The notes beneath the pieces were generated by a model. It did not search any database. It was given only the letters and a program-made list of their open reading frames with translations, and was not told the origin of the DNA. Both the position numbers and the translations under genes were made by a program. From Bacteroidales bacterium (lineage in GTDB: Bacteria; Bacteroidota; Bacteroidia; Bacteroidales; UBA3824): a stretch of DNA of 48,615 bases. The stretch lies in contig JAEDDH010000026.1 in NCBI GenBank assembly GCA_016293845.1, positions 1-48,615 of the forward strand. Direction: 5' to 3'. Shown here piece by piece: positions 7,730 through 14,895 of the stretch (positions are counted from its first letter, which is position 1; each line of letters starts with the position of its first letter).

Positions 7730-9220
7730 TTAATACGATAAGATAAACTCCACACGCTTGCGGTCATCTTTTTCGTTGGGGTTGGTAAGTTCGCCAAAAC
7801 CCTTGCACGTAATGCGGGTAGGGGAGATGCCCTGTTGCACAAGGTATGCTTTAACAGCCTTTGCACGATTTTCAGAAAGAATTTCCAACTCTTTTTTGTC
7901 GATGCCCGAAGCCGTGTAGCCGTTTACTGTAAGCAGCAGTTTTGTATTGCTTTTCATCAACTTAACAAGGCGTTTAAGTTCGTTGGTAGATTCGGTGTTC
8001 AATTGGTGCGACGACGGCTGAAAATATACCTTGCCAAGCGTAAAAGCCACACCATTTTCTATCTTTATTAAATCGATATTGTTGATATAGATGCGTTTAT
8101 CTTTTTTGATAGTGATAGAATTTTCCCAACCAATGTAATTGCTTGACTCGGTTTCGATAGAGTACCGTCCGCATTGCCTAACGCTAAATGAATACACACC
8201 TTGATCGTTGGTGTAGCAATTGCCCACTACCTTGCCAGATGCGTCTTTAAGTATAATTTTGGTAGAAACCGCTGCCCGATGTTTGTTGTCGGCCACAGTG
8301 CCACGGATTTTATAATGTTCCAACGGCAAAAGTTCCGCAGGTAGTTCGGCAATGTAGATATTTTCATCGGCAGAGGCATTCGACGATACCATATACACCC
8401 TTTTGTTGTCGGCAGAGATATGCAGGTAGGCATCCCAATAGGGAGTGTTAAACTGAGGACCGAGGTTTATGGGTTCGGTCCAATTGGTCCATGTGTCGTC
8501 TAAGCGGCGGGTCATAAAAATATCCGCACTGCCCATAGAGTTGTGTCCATAACTGCTAAAATATAAAGTGGTGTTGTCGGCAGCGATAAAAGGCGTTCCA
8601 TCGTTGAACCTTGTGTTTACCATTGAGCCAAGGTTAACAGGTTGAGAATAAGTATTTTCGCTTATAAAAAACGACACATAAAGGTCTAACAACCCTAATC
8701 CTCCATCACGGTCGGCGGCAATAATTAGCACATTGTTGTCGGCACTAAGCGCATACGACGAGTATATGCTCTTGTTGTTGAGGTTTTTGATAGAGATAGG
8801 AGTGATATGCCATTGATTGTCTTTGAGTTCTGCCCTTGTGATGCCGTCCGACGAAACATACTCAAAATTACTATTGTAGACCCCTTCAAGAAAAAGCGTA
8901 TTACCCGAAGCCTTGATTACCACATTGTCGCTGACACTATTTGGGGGAGACGGCATCTTTTTGAGGGAGGCAATCTCTCCGTTGGTATTTAAGTCGGCAA
9001 ACCACACATCGCAGTTTCGTTCGGGATTACCCTCGGGAGTAATTCTTGCAAAATAGAGCCTTTCACCATTGTCTGATTCTACGGGGGCAATTTCGGTACG
9101 ATTGGTGGAGATTCGCGAGAGGGGCGTTTTGCGTAACGGCTGAGTTTGTGCGCAAACATCTTCGGGGCATAATAGCCGTGCCGCCACGCACACCATATAT
9201 ATAATAGATAGTTTCTGCAT
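7730..9220 (-). CDS. PD40 repeat / OmpA-like domain protein lacking the canonical peptidoglycan-binding Asp
   Basis: The protein (496 residues from the ATG at 9220) has a signal peptide, several WD40-like PD40 beta-propeller repeats (for example LYFSSYGHNSMGSADIFMTR and similar), a carboxypeptidase-regulatory-like domain around residues 315-385, and a C-terminal OmpA domain. In OmpA domains the motif GHTD...LS..RA binds peptidoglycan through the Asp and the Arg. Here the Asp position reads GYTASG, so the Asp is replaced, while LSENRAKAV and RKRVEF are retained. Binding may be weak or lost. I chose the ATG at 9220 because it opens the signal peptide and lies 12 bases from a minus-strand promoter; an in-frame start at 9262 would sit beyond that promoter. 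It is convergent with mutS, 2 bases apart. Confidence 0.85.
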   Translation of the reverse strand: MQKLSIIYMVCVAARLLCPEDVCAQTQPLRKTPLSRISTNRTEIAPVESDNGERLYFARITPEGNPERNCDVWFADLNTNGEIASLKKMPSPPNSVSDNVVIKASGNTLFLEGVYNSNFEYVSSDGITRAELKDNQWHITPISIKNLNNKSIYSSYALSADNNVLIIAADRDGGLGLLDLYVSFFISENTYSQPVNLGSMVNTRFNDGTPFIAADNTTLYFSSYGHNSMGSADIFMTRRLDDTWTNWTEPINLGPQFNTPYWDAYLHISADNKRVYMVSSNASADENIYIAELPAELLPLEHYKIRGTVADNKHRAAVSTKIILKDASGKVVGNCYTNDQGVYSFSVRQCGRYSIETESSNYIGWENSITIKKDKRIYINNIDLIKIENGVAFTLGKVYFQPSSHQLNTESTNELKRLVKLMKSNTKLLLTVNGYTASGIDKKELEILSENRAKAVKAYLVQQGISPTRITCKGFGELTNPNEKDDRKRVEFILSY

Positions 9221-9231
9221 AATTTTTTTCG

Positions 9232-9263
9232 CAAAAGTAAATAAAATAGCGCAACAATGCAAC
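9232..9263 (-). promoter_or_regulatory. Promoter of the PD40-OmpA gene
   Basis: On the minus strand: GTTG (9260-9263), 20 bases, then TACTTTTG (9232-9239). The -7 box lies only 12 bases from the ATG at 9220, so the leader would be very short. This supports the chosen start. Confidence 0.55.
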
Positions 9264-9291
9264 TGCCGCTATTTTTTGCACTTAAATACAA

Positions 9292-9382
9292 ATTGTAAGT
9301 TTGAGATTGCACTTTTTAGGTAAAATTGCAAGTTGGAGATTGCAATATTTAGGTAAAATTGCAAGTTGGAGATTGCAATTTT
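9292..9382. repeat. 33-bp tandem array of inverted repeats (about 2.8 units)
   Basis: Three head-to-tail units begin at 9292, 9325 and 9358, spaced exactly 33 bp. Units 2 and 3 contain a perfect inverted repeat ATTGCAA-N8-TTGCAAT with the 8-base centre GTTGGAGA; unit 1 is a diverged copy. The units are joined by an 11-base spacer ending in AGGTAAA. The third unit loses similarity after about 9382. The array stands in a 405-base non-coding stretch between the divergent OmpA-like gene and the first lipoprotein gene. Its design (palindrome plus spacer with TTTnGGTAAAA) resembles the array upstream of the AAA ATPase at 44579-44727. Confidence 0.8.
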
Positions 9383-9625
9383 GATTAATAATATTAGGGT
9401 ATCCCCTTTGTTGGGTGTTACATTATCGGAAACCGAAAAAAAAATATGCCGAGGTTGCAACATTTTTTTTCCACCGGCGTTTAAGTATTCGGAAACGCGG
9501 CAGAGCGGTAACAAAACTTAACAATAATCTAACCCGCAAAATTAGCCACCGTTTTTCAAACGTTCTTAAATTTGCAATACAATTTACAATTAATATTATT
9601 ATAAACAAACAAAAACTACAAAAAA
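9383..9625. other. Non-coding leader region of the first lipoprotein gene
   Basis: No convincing ORF or RNA gene is seen here. A TAAATTTG box at 9567-9574 fits a Bacteroidetes -7 element for the gene starting at 9626, giving a leader of about 45 bases, but no good TTTG -33 box lies 19-21 bases upstream. The last bases before the ATG (about 9601-9625) are nearly identical to those before the paralogous gene at 10683. Confidence 0.5.
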
Positions 9626-10462
9626 ATGAAAAAATTAGTAAAATTTTCAGCATTTATGGTAGCTGCTATGTTCGCAGCAACATCATTCACATCTTGTGGT
9701 GAAGATGACGAGGCTAATCCTGAAGATGGTAATGGCACAGTAGAAGACGTATTAAAGAATAATGGCATTATCGCACGTGCTCAGACAAGCGGTAAAGTTA
9801 TTATTGAAGGTTCAATCACTTCAACAAAAAAAATCAAATGGTTTGGTCTTTCTTCTACAGAATCGAAAGATTGTGATGTAGCAAACTGGAGTACAAAAGC
9901 ACAGGAAAAAACCAAAGACAAAGAAGAAGGTAAATCTTTTACTCTTAATCTTGATGGTGAAGAAGTTTCTATGGATATATTCCCCTGCTATTTGACTATT
10001 AAAACCGACGGTCAGAAGATTTATGAAAAAGTTGGTGAAGATTTCACATTCGAATTGGGTGATGCCAACAACGCTTCCAAAGGTTCATACGGTTCTTTGA
10101 AAGACGGTAAAGTTTATTTACTTAGTGATTTTTACGATACAAATACTAAGGAACTTACTAACATTGATGTTTTTAAAGCACTTGATGTATTTGTGAACTT
10201 GGAAGGTGAGTTGAGACCTATTTCTGAAGCAAAATTCTATGCCAATGTTACTGCTGACCAGAAAAAAGATGCTGTAAAGAGTTTCATCGGTGATGGTACC
10301 ATTATTTCTTCTAACAAAATCATTGCTCGCGTAGGTAAAGGAGAAATGAAAGGCGCTGCTGCTGACAAGAATGTTACTTATACCTATGCAGGTGTAGCAG
10401 TAGGTGTAAAAGGATCAGTTAAAGTTTCTACTGATGATTGCAAAGATAAATTGGCTAAATAA
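9626..10462 (+). CDS. Lipoprotein of unknown function, paralogue A
   Basis: The 278-residue product carries a lipoprotein signal peptide with lipobox FTSC (Cys24), followed by an acidic linker (GEDDEANPEDG). The mature domain is beta-rich with Lys/Asp/Thr-rich composition and no family that I recognise. It is clearly paralogous to the next gene: the signal peptides share KFSAFM-AAM, and both have an early motif of the form A.AQ..GK..IEG.ITS.KK. The 5' leader and the 3' terminator-promoter module are almost identical in the two genes, while the mature proteins have diverged widely. Surface or periplasmic exposure on the outer membrane is inferred from the acidic residues after the lipid-modified Cys. 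Confidence 0.8.
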   Translation: MKKLVKFSAFMVAAMFAATSFTSCGEDDEANPEDGNGTVEDVLKNNGIIARAQTSGKVIIEGSITSTKKIKWFGLSSTESKDCDVANWSTKAQEKTKDKEEGKSFTLNLDGEEVSMDIFPCYLTIKTDGQKIYEKVGEDFTFELGDANNASKGSYGSLKDGKVYLLSDFYDTNTKELTNIDVFKALDVFVNLEGELRPISEAKFYANVTADQKKDAVKSFIGDGTIISSNKIIARVGKGEMKGAAADKNVTYTYAGVAVGVKGSVKVSTDDCKDKLAK

Positions 10463-10493
10463 TTTTAGTCGAAAGATTTAACAAACAAATATT

Positions 10494-10530
10494 AAAAAAG
10501 CCCGTGGCAAAAATGCTGCGGGCTTTTTTT
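10494..10530 (+). terminator. Rho-independent terminator of lipoprotein A
   Basis: The stem AGCCCG...CGGGCT has an inner GCA/TGC pair and is flanked by six A and eight T. It lies about 30 bases after the stop at 10462. Its T-tract runs directly into the -33 box of the next promoter. Confidence 0.9.
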
Positions 10531-10558
10531 GTTTTATTATGAAAAATGCTTATTTTTG
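10528..10558 (+). promoter_or_regulatory. Promoter overlapping the terminator, for lipoprotein B
   Basis: TTTG at 10528-10531, 19 bases, then TATTTTTG at 10551-10558: a perfect Bacteroidetes promoter. The -33 TTTG is made from the terminator T-tract. The next start codon is at 10683, so the leader would be about 120 bases. Confidence 0.75.
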
Positions 10559-10682
10559 CGGTGAAGAATACTTTAAAGTTTTATGTTCTCAAAAAAAAGC
10601 TCTTTGTGTATACATTATATACAAAAACTTACGTTGATATTTCACAATTAATTTGGTATAAACAAACAAAAACTACAAACAA

Positions 10683-11537
10683 ATGAAAAAAATAGTAAAA
10701 TTTTCAGCATTTATGCTCGCAGCTATGGTTGCTGTAGCATCTATTTCATCTTGTGGTGAAGAAGACATTATTACACCTTCAAATGATTCTCTTCTTGCTT
10801 CGAAGGTTAACTTCGATGGTTTGAAAGCTATAGCTCAGTCTACTGGCAAGATTAAGATTGAAGGCGTAATCACTTCTGATAAGAAACTCAAAGAGTTTGA
10901 GGTTCTTGATGAGAACGACAATGTTATCGCTACTTTGGGTGACAAGCATACCACATTCAAAGAAAAAGATGAGAACGGCAAGAAGGTCTTTACAATGACA
11001 GTTACATCTGATCCAATTGATGTTCAGATTCTTAAATTCAGAATCAAGGCGGGCGTGAAAAAACCTATGAAATCTCCTACTATCGGTGCCAAGTTCTCTG
11101 TTACAATTGGTTCTTCAAAGAATTTAGAAATCGGTTCTTATCTTTGCATGTCCGAGGCCGCAGAAGGACATAATGATGGTGTTTATTTGAGTGCAGCTGC
11201 TAAAAGTAATCCTTCTAAAATTGATGTTATTGCTAAATCAAGCGACGATGGATACGATGTAATTGGTATTCAACGTGCAACCAAAGCAAAAGCAACAGGT
11301 ATTTCAAGTAATGCTGGCAAAACAGCATTGTTTGATGGAAGTGGCAAGAAGATAGAAGACGACAGCTATGTTACTGCGGGAACTATTATTACCGACGGAC
11401 CTAGTGACGCATGCATAGCTAAGGTAACAGTAACTGTAAATTCTGGTGATAAATCTGCTGCAAAAGTAGAAGGTGTGGTTATCAAGAATTCGGATATGCT
11501 TCCTCTTGATGTCAGTGCATTCTCTTTCTCTAAATAA
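10683..11537 (+). CDS. Lipoprotein of unknown function, paralogue B
   Basis: The 284-residue product has a lipoprotein signal peptide with lipobox ISSC (Cys24) followed by GEED, and a mature beta-rich domain. It is the paralogue of the gene at 9626. The similarity is highest in the signal peptide and the first mature motif (AIAQSTGKIKIEGVITSDKK), and lower afterwards. Both proteins have long Lys/Asp/Ser-rich strands and lack any known catalytic motif. A consensus promoter sits in the preceding terminator and a near-copy of the same terminator-promoter module follows the stop. The gene pair therefore looks like a tandem duplication that included its expression signals. The function is unknown; a structural or adhesive surface role is possible but unsupported. 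Confidence 0.8.
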   Translation: MKKIVKFSAFMLAAMVAVASISSCGEEDIITPSNDSLLASKVNFDGLKAIAQSTGKIKIEGVITSDKKLKEFEVLDENDNVIATLGDKHTTFKEKDENGKKVFTMTVTSDPIDVQILKFRIKAGVKKPMKSPTIGAKFSVTIGSSKNLEIGSYLCMSEAAEGHNDGVYLSAAAKSNPSKIDVIAKSSDDGYDVIGIQRATKAKATGISSNAGKTALFDGSGKKIEDDSYVTAGTIITDGPSDACIAKVTVTVNSGDKSAAKVEGVVIKNSDMLPLDVSAFSFSK

Positions 11538-11568
11538 TTTTAGTCGAAAGATTTAACAAACAAATATT

Positions 11569-11605
11569 AAAAAAGCCCGTGGCAAAAATGCCGCGGGCTT
11601 TTTTT
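11569..11605 (+). terminator. Rho-independent terminator of lipoprotein B
   Basis: The same hairpin as at 10494-10530 with one base difference (GCCGCGGG instead of GCTGCGGG, which improves the stem), flanked by six A and eight T. It lies about 30 bases after the stop at 11537. Confidence 0.9.
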
Positions 11606-11633
11606 GTTTTATTATGAAAAATCTTTATATTTG
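11603..11633 (+). promoter_or_regulatory. Promoter overlapping the terminator, for the 11665 gene pair
   Basis: TTTG at 11603-11606, 19 bases, then TATATTTG at 11626-11633. It is a duplicate of the module at 10528-10558 and lies about 30 bases before the ATG at 11665, which argues against the longer ORF start at 11614 (inside the promoter). Confidence 0.8.
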
Positions 11634-11664
11634 CAGAGAAGAAAACATTAAACAGAACAAACAA

Positions 11665-12096
11665 ATGAGTAGGTTGTGTTTTAAATATCAAAAGTTTTTC
11701 GACAAGCTGGTTGATGATGGCTTGCAGATGCCTCATTTATTTGCACCTAATGATATTAATGCGTTCAGATTTGTGTTTTCTGATGATGAAAGCAAAAATC
11801 ATCTGCCAGTTTTAGTGATTAATCCAAGACGAGTATTGCCTGATACTTTGAAATATTCGGGATATGCATTGTCGTGCTACGACAACGAAGATAAGGCAGT
11901 TGAAAGATATCTGGATTTGTGCAAAATTAACAAAAAAATGCCTTTGACTCTTGGTAACGCTCTGAGTTCTGGTCATTTGCATAATTCCGACGGTATGATT
12001 TCAGCGATAGAACCTCATACAAGACATTTCGATTTTTATGAATATGAAAGTTGCAATTTGTCTCAATCATTCACTATTAAACGTAAACTATCATGA
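11665..12096 (+). CDS. Hypothetical cytoplasmic protein, first gene of an unknown pair
   Basis: This 143-residue protein has no signal peptide or membrane segment. I do not recognise the family. The start at 11665 follows a consensus promoter by about 30 bases and is preceded by the A-rich leader ACAAACAA common here; the longer frame from 11614 would begin inside the promoter. The last four bases overlap the start of the next gene (ATGA), which points to translational coupling and a joint function. The protein is mixed alpha/beta in appearance, with Cys and His residues scattered without a metal-binding pattern. Confidence 0.65.
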   Translation: MSRLCFKYQKFFDKLVDDGLQMPHLFAPNDINAFRFVFSDDESKNHLPVLVINPRRVLPDTLKYSGYALSCYDNEDKAVERYLDLCKINKKMPLTLGNALSSGHLHNSDGMISAIEPHTRHFDFYEYESCNLSQSFTIKRKLS

Positions 12097-12593
12097 ATAT
12101 AATAAATGGTTTTTCACTACCCTTTGATTATGCAGCTTTGAAAAAGGCCGCTGATTTAATTTACGAAGGCGGACCAATATTGTCGCTTTACGTATTGGAT
12201 AGTGATTACTACCTTTTTTGTTGGGCAGATTGCGACAACGATATAAACCGTTGGATGATTTTCCGTTCAACTTTGGAGAAACTTCGTTCGTACATAAATG
12301 GTAAGGTTTCTCTTTTGCATTTGCTTATGAATAATCCCGACGGCTTTGTCCGTTTTGCCGACTATGATGGTGTTGGTGAATTTCCTGTTCGGGTGGTAGC
12401 TGTGTCAGTAAAGGAGATTCCCGAAGACTATCTTCCTGCCGAGGATTCTTTATTTACTTTTGGCATAACTGATGAGATTCGTGACGTCTTGTTTCCTGAG
12501 GATTACAAGGTGTCTGTTCCTGAAAAGGAAAGAAGTTTGTTTTTCTCTTTGGTAGAAAAATTAGGATGGAGACCATCCGCAGCAGCGTTATAA
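12093..12593 (+). CDS. Hypothetical cytoplasmic protein, possibly DUF6575-like
   Basis: The 166-residue soluble protein overlaps the previous gene by 4 bases. Its N-terminal half has a distinctive pattern: GGPILSLYVLDSDYYLFCWADCD, then NRWMIFR, then a segment LEKLRSYINGKVSLLHLL. This looks like the small bacterial domain I associate with DUF6575 (a beta-strand pair with YLF.W.D, then RW..FR), but I cannot confirm that name. The C-terminus ends in a helical segment. There is no signal peptide, so it is cytoplasmic. With its upstream partner it could be a small two-protein complex. A toxin-antitoxin or immunity role is conceivable, but nothing in the sequence shows it. Confidence 0.65.
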   Translation: MNIINGFSLPFDYAALKKAADLIYEGGPILSLYVLDSDYYLFCWADCDNDINRWMIFRSTLEKLRSYINGKVSLLHLLMNNPDGFVRFADYDGVGEFPVRVVAVSVKEIPEDYLPAEDSLFTFGITDEIRDVLFPEDYKVSVPEKERSLFFSLVEKLGWRPSAAAL

Positions 12594-12644
12594 AGATAAT
12601 AAATACAATTAAATAAATTACAAACAATCAAAACCCCACACACA

Positions 12645-13187
12645 ATGAAATCATTAAAAGGCACAAAAACAGAACAGAACCTGATGGAGGCGTTTGCCGG
12701 TGAAAGTCAGGCACGTAACAAATACACTTACTATGCCTCAAAGGCTAAGAAAGACGGTTTTGTACAGATAGGCAATCTATTTGAAGAGACCGCTAACCAA
12801 GAAAAAGAGCACGCTAAAATTTGGTTCAAACTACTTTGCGGCGGTAAAATTCAAGATACTCTTGCCAACCTCAAAGACGCTGCCGAGGGCGAAAATTCAG
12901 AATGGATCGATATGTATCCCCGTATGGCAAAGGAAGCCCGCGAGGAAGGGTTCAACGAGATTGCCGACCTGTTTGAAGGCGTGGCAGCTATCGAAAAGGA
13001 ACACGAGGAGCGTTACCGCAAACTTTTGAAAAATATCGAAGATAAGATAGTTTTCTCGCGCGATGGCGATTGCATTTGGCAGTGCGGCAACTGCGGACAC
13101 ATTGTTGTTGGCAAATCGGCACCCGAAGTTTGCCCTGTTTGCGACCATCCGCAAGCATATTTCCAATTAAAAGCCCAAAACTATTAG
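12645..13187 (+). CDS. rbr: Rubrerythrin
   Basis: Rubrerythrin is a non-haem diiron peroxidase that protects anaerobes from hydrogen peroxide, taking electrons through its rubredoxin site. The 180-residue protein has the four-helix ferritin-like domain with the iron-binding pattern E20, EKEH at 53-56, E98/E100 region and EKEH at 117-120. It is followed by a C-terminal rubredoxin-like domain with C147-x2-C150 and C163-x2-C166 as iron ligands. Length and domain order are standard for the short rubrerythrins of Bacteroidales. It stands alone between the unknown pair and the next small gene; no strong promoter box is visible in the 51 bases upstream. It indicates an anaerobic or microaerobic lifestyle. 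Confidence 0.96.
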   Translation: MKSLKGTKTEQNLMEAFAGESQARNKYTYYASKAKKDGFVQIGNLFEETANQEKEHAKIWFKLLCGGKIQDTLANLKDAAEGENSEWIDMYPRMAKEAREEGFNEIADLFEGVAAIEKEHEERYRKLLKNIEDKIVFSRDGDCIWQCGNCGHIVVGKSAPEVCPVCDHPQAYFQLKAQNY

Positions 13188-13330
13188 TAGTCAGCGGTAT
13201 ATTTTTTGCAACGTAAATTTATTGAAAAAAACGAAATTTTTTTTTATTAACTTTATTCAGTGTATTAAAAAACTTCGTATATTTACGCTTGAAACAAACT
13301 AACAATATTGAAACAAAAAACACATTCAGA

Positions 13331-13693
13331 ATGGCAGACATTAATTCAATTTGGCAGTTAGATCACGACACAATTATCAAACTGCAAGAAAAAATAGGTG
13401 CTAAACCCGATGGAATGATAGGTCAAAACACTATCAAAAAACTTCAAGCATGGCTCAACAGCGAGAACAATGCCGGCTTAACAGAAGACGGTAAACTCGG
13501 TCCAAAAACAATAAAAGCGCTTCAAGAGTTTGTAGGCGTAGAAGCCGACGGCTCGTTTGGTCCCGCCACAGCTAATGGTCTTAAGCTCAAACTTATGGAA
13601 AATGCACAAGGCGAGCAAATTATTACCGATGCAGGTGGTTTAGACGCTGTAATTGAGCGTTATATGCGCGAACAAGGTATACAGAAAGCATAA
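13331..13693 (+). CDS. Small protein with two peptidoglycan-binding-like repeats
   Basis: The 120-residue protein (ATG at 13331; an in-frame TTG at 13289 is an unlikely start because it lies next to the promoter box TATATTTA at 13278-13285) has two PG_binding_1-like repeats. The first is around IIKLQEKIGAKPDGMIGQNT, the second around LTEDGKLGPKTIKALQEF. Each has the typical DG..G..T...L core. This fold usually binds cell-wall peptides and occurs fused to hydrolases, but here it is stand-alone and has no signal peptide. A cytoplasmic role, or export by an unrecognised route, must be considered. A terminator shared with the convergent gene follows. The family match is good; the function is unknown. 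Confidence 0.7.
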   Translation: MADINSIWQLDHDTIIKLQEKIGAKPDGMIGQNTIKKLQAWLNSENNAGLTEDGKLGPKTIKALQEFVGVEADGSFGPATANGLKLKLMENAQGEQIITDAGGLDAVIERYMREQGIQKA

Positions 13694-13721
13694 TTAGTGA
13701 TTTTTTAAAATGTGAAACTTG

Positions 13722-13754
13722 GGCGGCAATCCTTAGGATGCCGCTCTTTTTTTT
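13722..13754 (+). terminator. Terminator between convergent genes
   Basis: Stem GCGGCAATCC / GGATGCCGC with one bulged base and a tiny loop, followed by TCTTTTTTTT. It ends 3 bases before the stop codon of the minus-strand gene at 13757. Confidence 0.85.
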
Positions 13755-13756
13755 GA

Positions 13757-14806
13757 TTATTTGTGTTTTACTGGCTCGTGAAGGGTGAGCATCACGGGCA
13801 GATGGTCGGAGAATCCGTCGTTGTATTTCATGCCGATATAAGTGCGCTTGGGTTTAGGTCCTTGTCCGTTGTCTTCAATAATAAAATCGCGGTATACGGT
13901 TTGAGCATCGTCTTTGGTGCAGCAAAGTCCGCTGTTGAGCATAAGTCCTCCCGAAACAAATATTTGGTCGAGAATGTCGTAGATTCCCTGATAATTGTAA
14001 GTCCACATTTTTTTTACGGTTTGCATATAGTGTGCAAGGTGGTAAAGACGGTTTGGCTGTATGGTGTCGAAAGTGGTGAGAGAGTTGAGACCTTCGTTTA
14101 CCGAGCGGTCGAGCGGAGTGTCGTTAAAGTCGCCAATGCAAACTATTTTGGCAAGCGGGTTGATGGCTGAGATAGAGTCGGTGCAGTGTCGGAGGGTTTT
14201 AGCAGCCGTCATACGTAGTTCTTCGCTTGCTATACGACCGCTGTAGCGGCTTGGCCAGTGGTTTACAAACACGTGAAGTGTGTCGCCAAATTCTTTAGCC
14301 ACGCCTTTGATATATACAATATCGCGCGAATTGTAAGTAGGGTCGGTGGGGAAATATATGTGGATAAATGTGGTGTCAATAATCTGAAACGTTTCGCGGC
14401 GATACATCACAGCCACATCGATTCCCCTTCGGTCGAGAGTTTCGTGATAGTAGTAGCTATAGCCCAGCGCACCTAAAGGCGTGGTGTTGATGATATCCTG
14501 CATAACGCTGTGGTTTTCGATTTCGCACACACCTATAATGTCGGGAAAGCGTTTTTCGTTTACCGAGGCAATCACCTGCCAAATGCGTTTTTTCTTGGTT
14601 TCGTAGCGGTTGTGAGTCCAGTTTTTAGCGCCTGTGGGTGTAAAATCCGAATCGTTGGTATCGGGACTATCAATAATGTCAAACATATTTTCAAGATTGT
14701 AAAACATTATGATAAACTCGTTTTGATACGAATCGGTGGTTTTTTGTATTGCGGCGCATCCGCATACAAGCAATATGATAGAAGAGATAATAATTTTAGT
14801 TTTCAT
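13757..14806 (-). CDS. Endonuclease/exonuclease/phosphatase-family lipoprotein
   Basis: The protein (349 residues from the ATG at 14806) has a short lipoprotein signal peptide with lipobox LVCGC (Cys16). It then shows the full catalytic series of the DNase I/exonuclease III/inositol phosphatase fold: FYNLENMFD, IGVCEIEN (metal-binding Glu), VNHWPSR, IGDFNDTP, and SDHLPVML (catalytic His). Lipidated members in Bacteroidota are presumed to act outside the inner membrane on nucleic acids or phosphoesters; the substrate here is unknown. An upstream in-frame ATG at 14854 was rejected because the signal peptide begins at 14806. It converges on the small gene at 13331 and shares its terminator. Confidence 0.88.
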   Translation of the reverse strand: MKTKIIISSIILLVCGCAAIQKTTDSYQNEFIIMFYNLENMFDIIDSPDTNDSDFTPTGAKNWTHNRYETKKKRIWQVIASVNEKRFPDIIGVCEIENHSVMQDIINTTPLGALGYSYYYHETLDRRGIDVAVMYRRETFQIIDTTFIHIYFPTDPTYNSRDIVYIKGVAKEFGDTLHVFVNHWPSRYSGRIASEELRMTAAKTLRHCTDSISAINPLAKIVCIGDFNDTPLDRSVNEGLNSLTTFDTIQPNRLYHLAHYMQTVKKMWTYNYQGIYDILDQIFVSGGLMLNSGLCCTKDDAQTVYRDFIIEDNGQGPKPKRTYIGMKYNDGFSDHLPVMLTLHEPVKHK

Positions 14807-14835
14807 GCTCAAAGATTTAATGCGTAAAAGTATAC

Positions 14836-14871
14836 AAAAAAACGGAATTCCCAATAGAGAATCCCGTTTTT
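14836..14871 (-). terminator. Terminator of the kelch-beta-barrel transcript
   Basis: On the minus strand the hairpin ACGGGATTC / GAATTCCGT (9 bp with one G-T pair) is followed by seven T. It lies about 25 bases after the stop of the gene at 14896. Confidence 0.85.
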
Positions 14872-14895
14872 GAAATATGGATACTTTTAGTTGTT

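Noticed and set aside
9263..9514. Minus-strand ORFs across the 33-bp repeat (81 and 77 residues)
   Set aside because: They repeat AISNLQFYLN because the DNA repeats; no start signal or conserved features.
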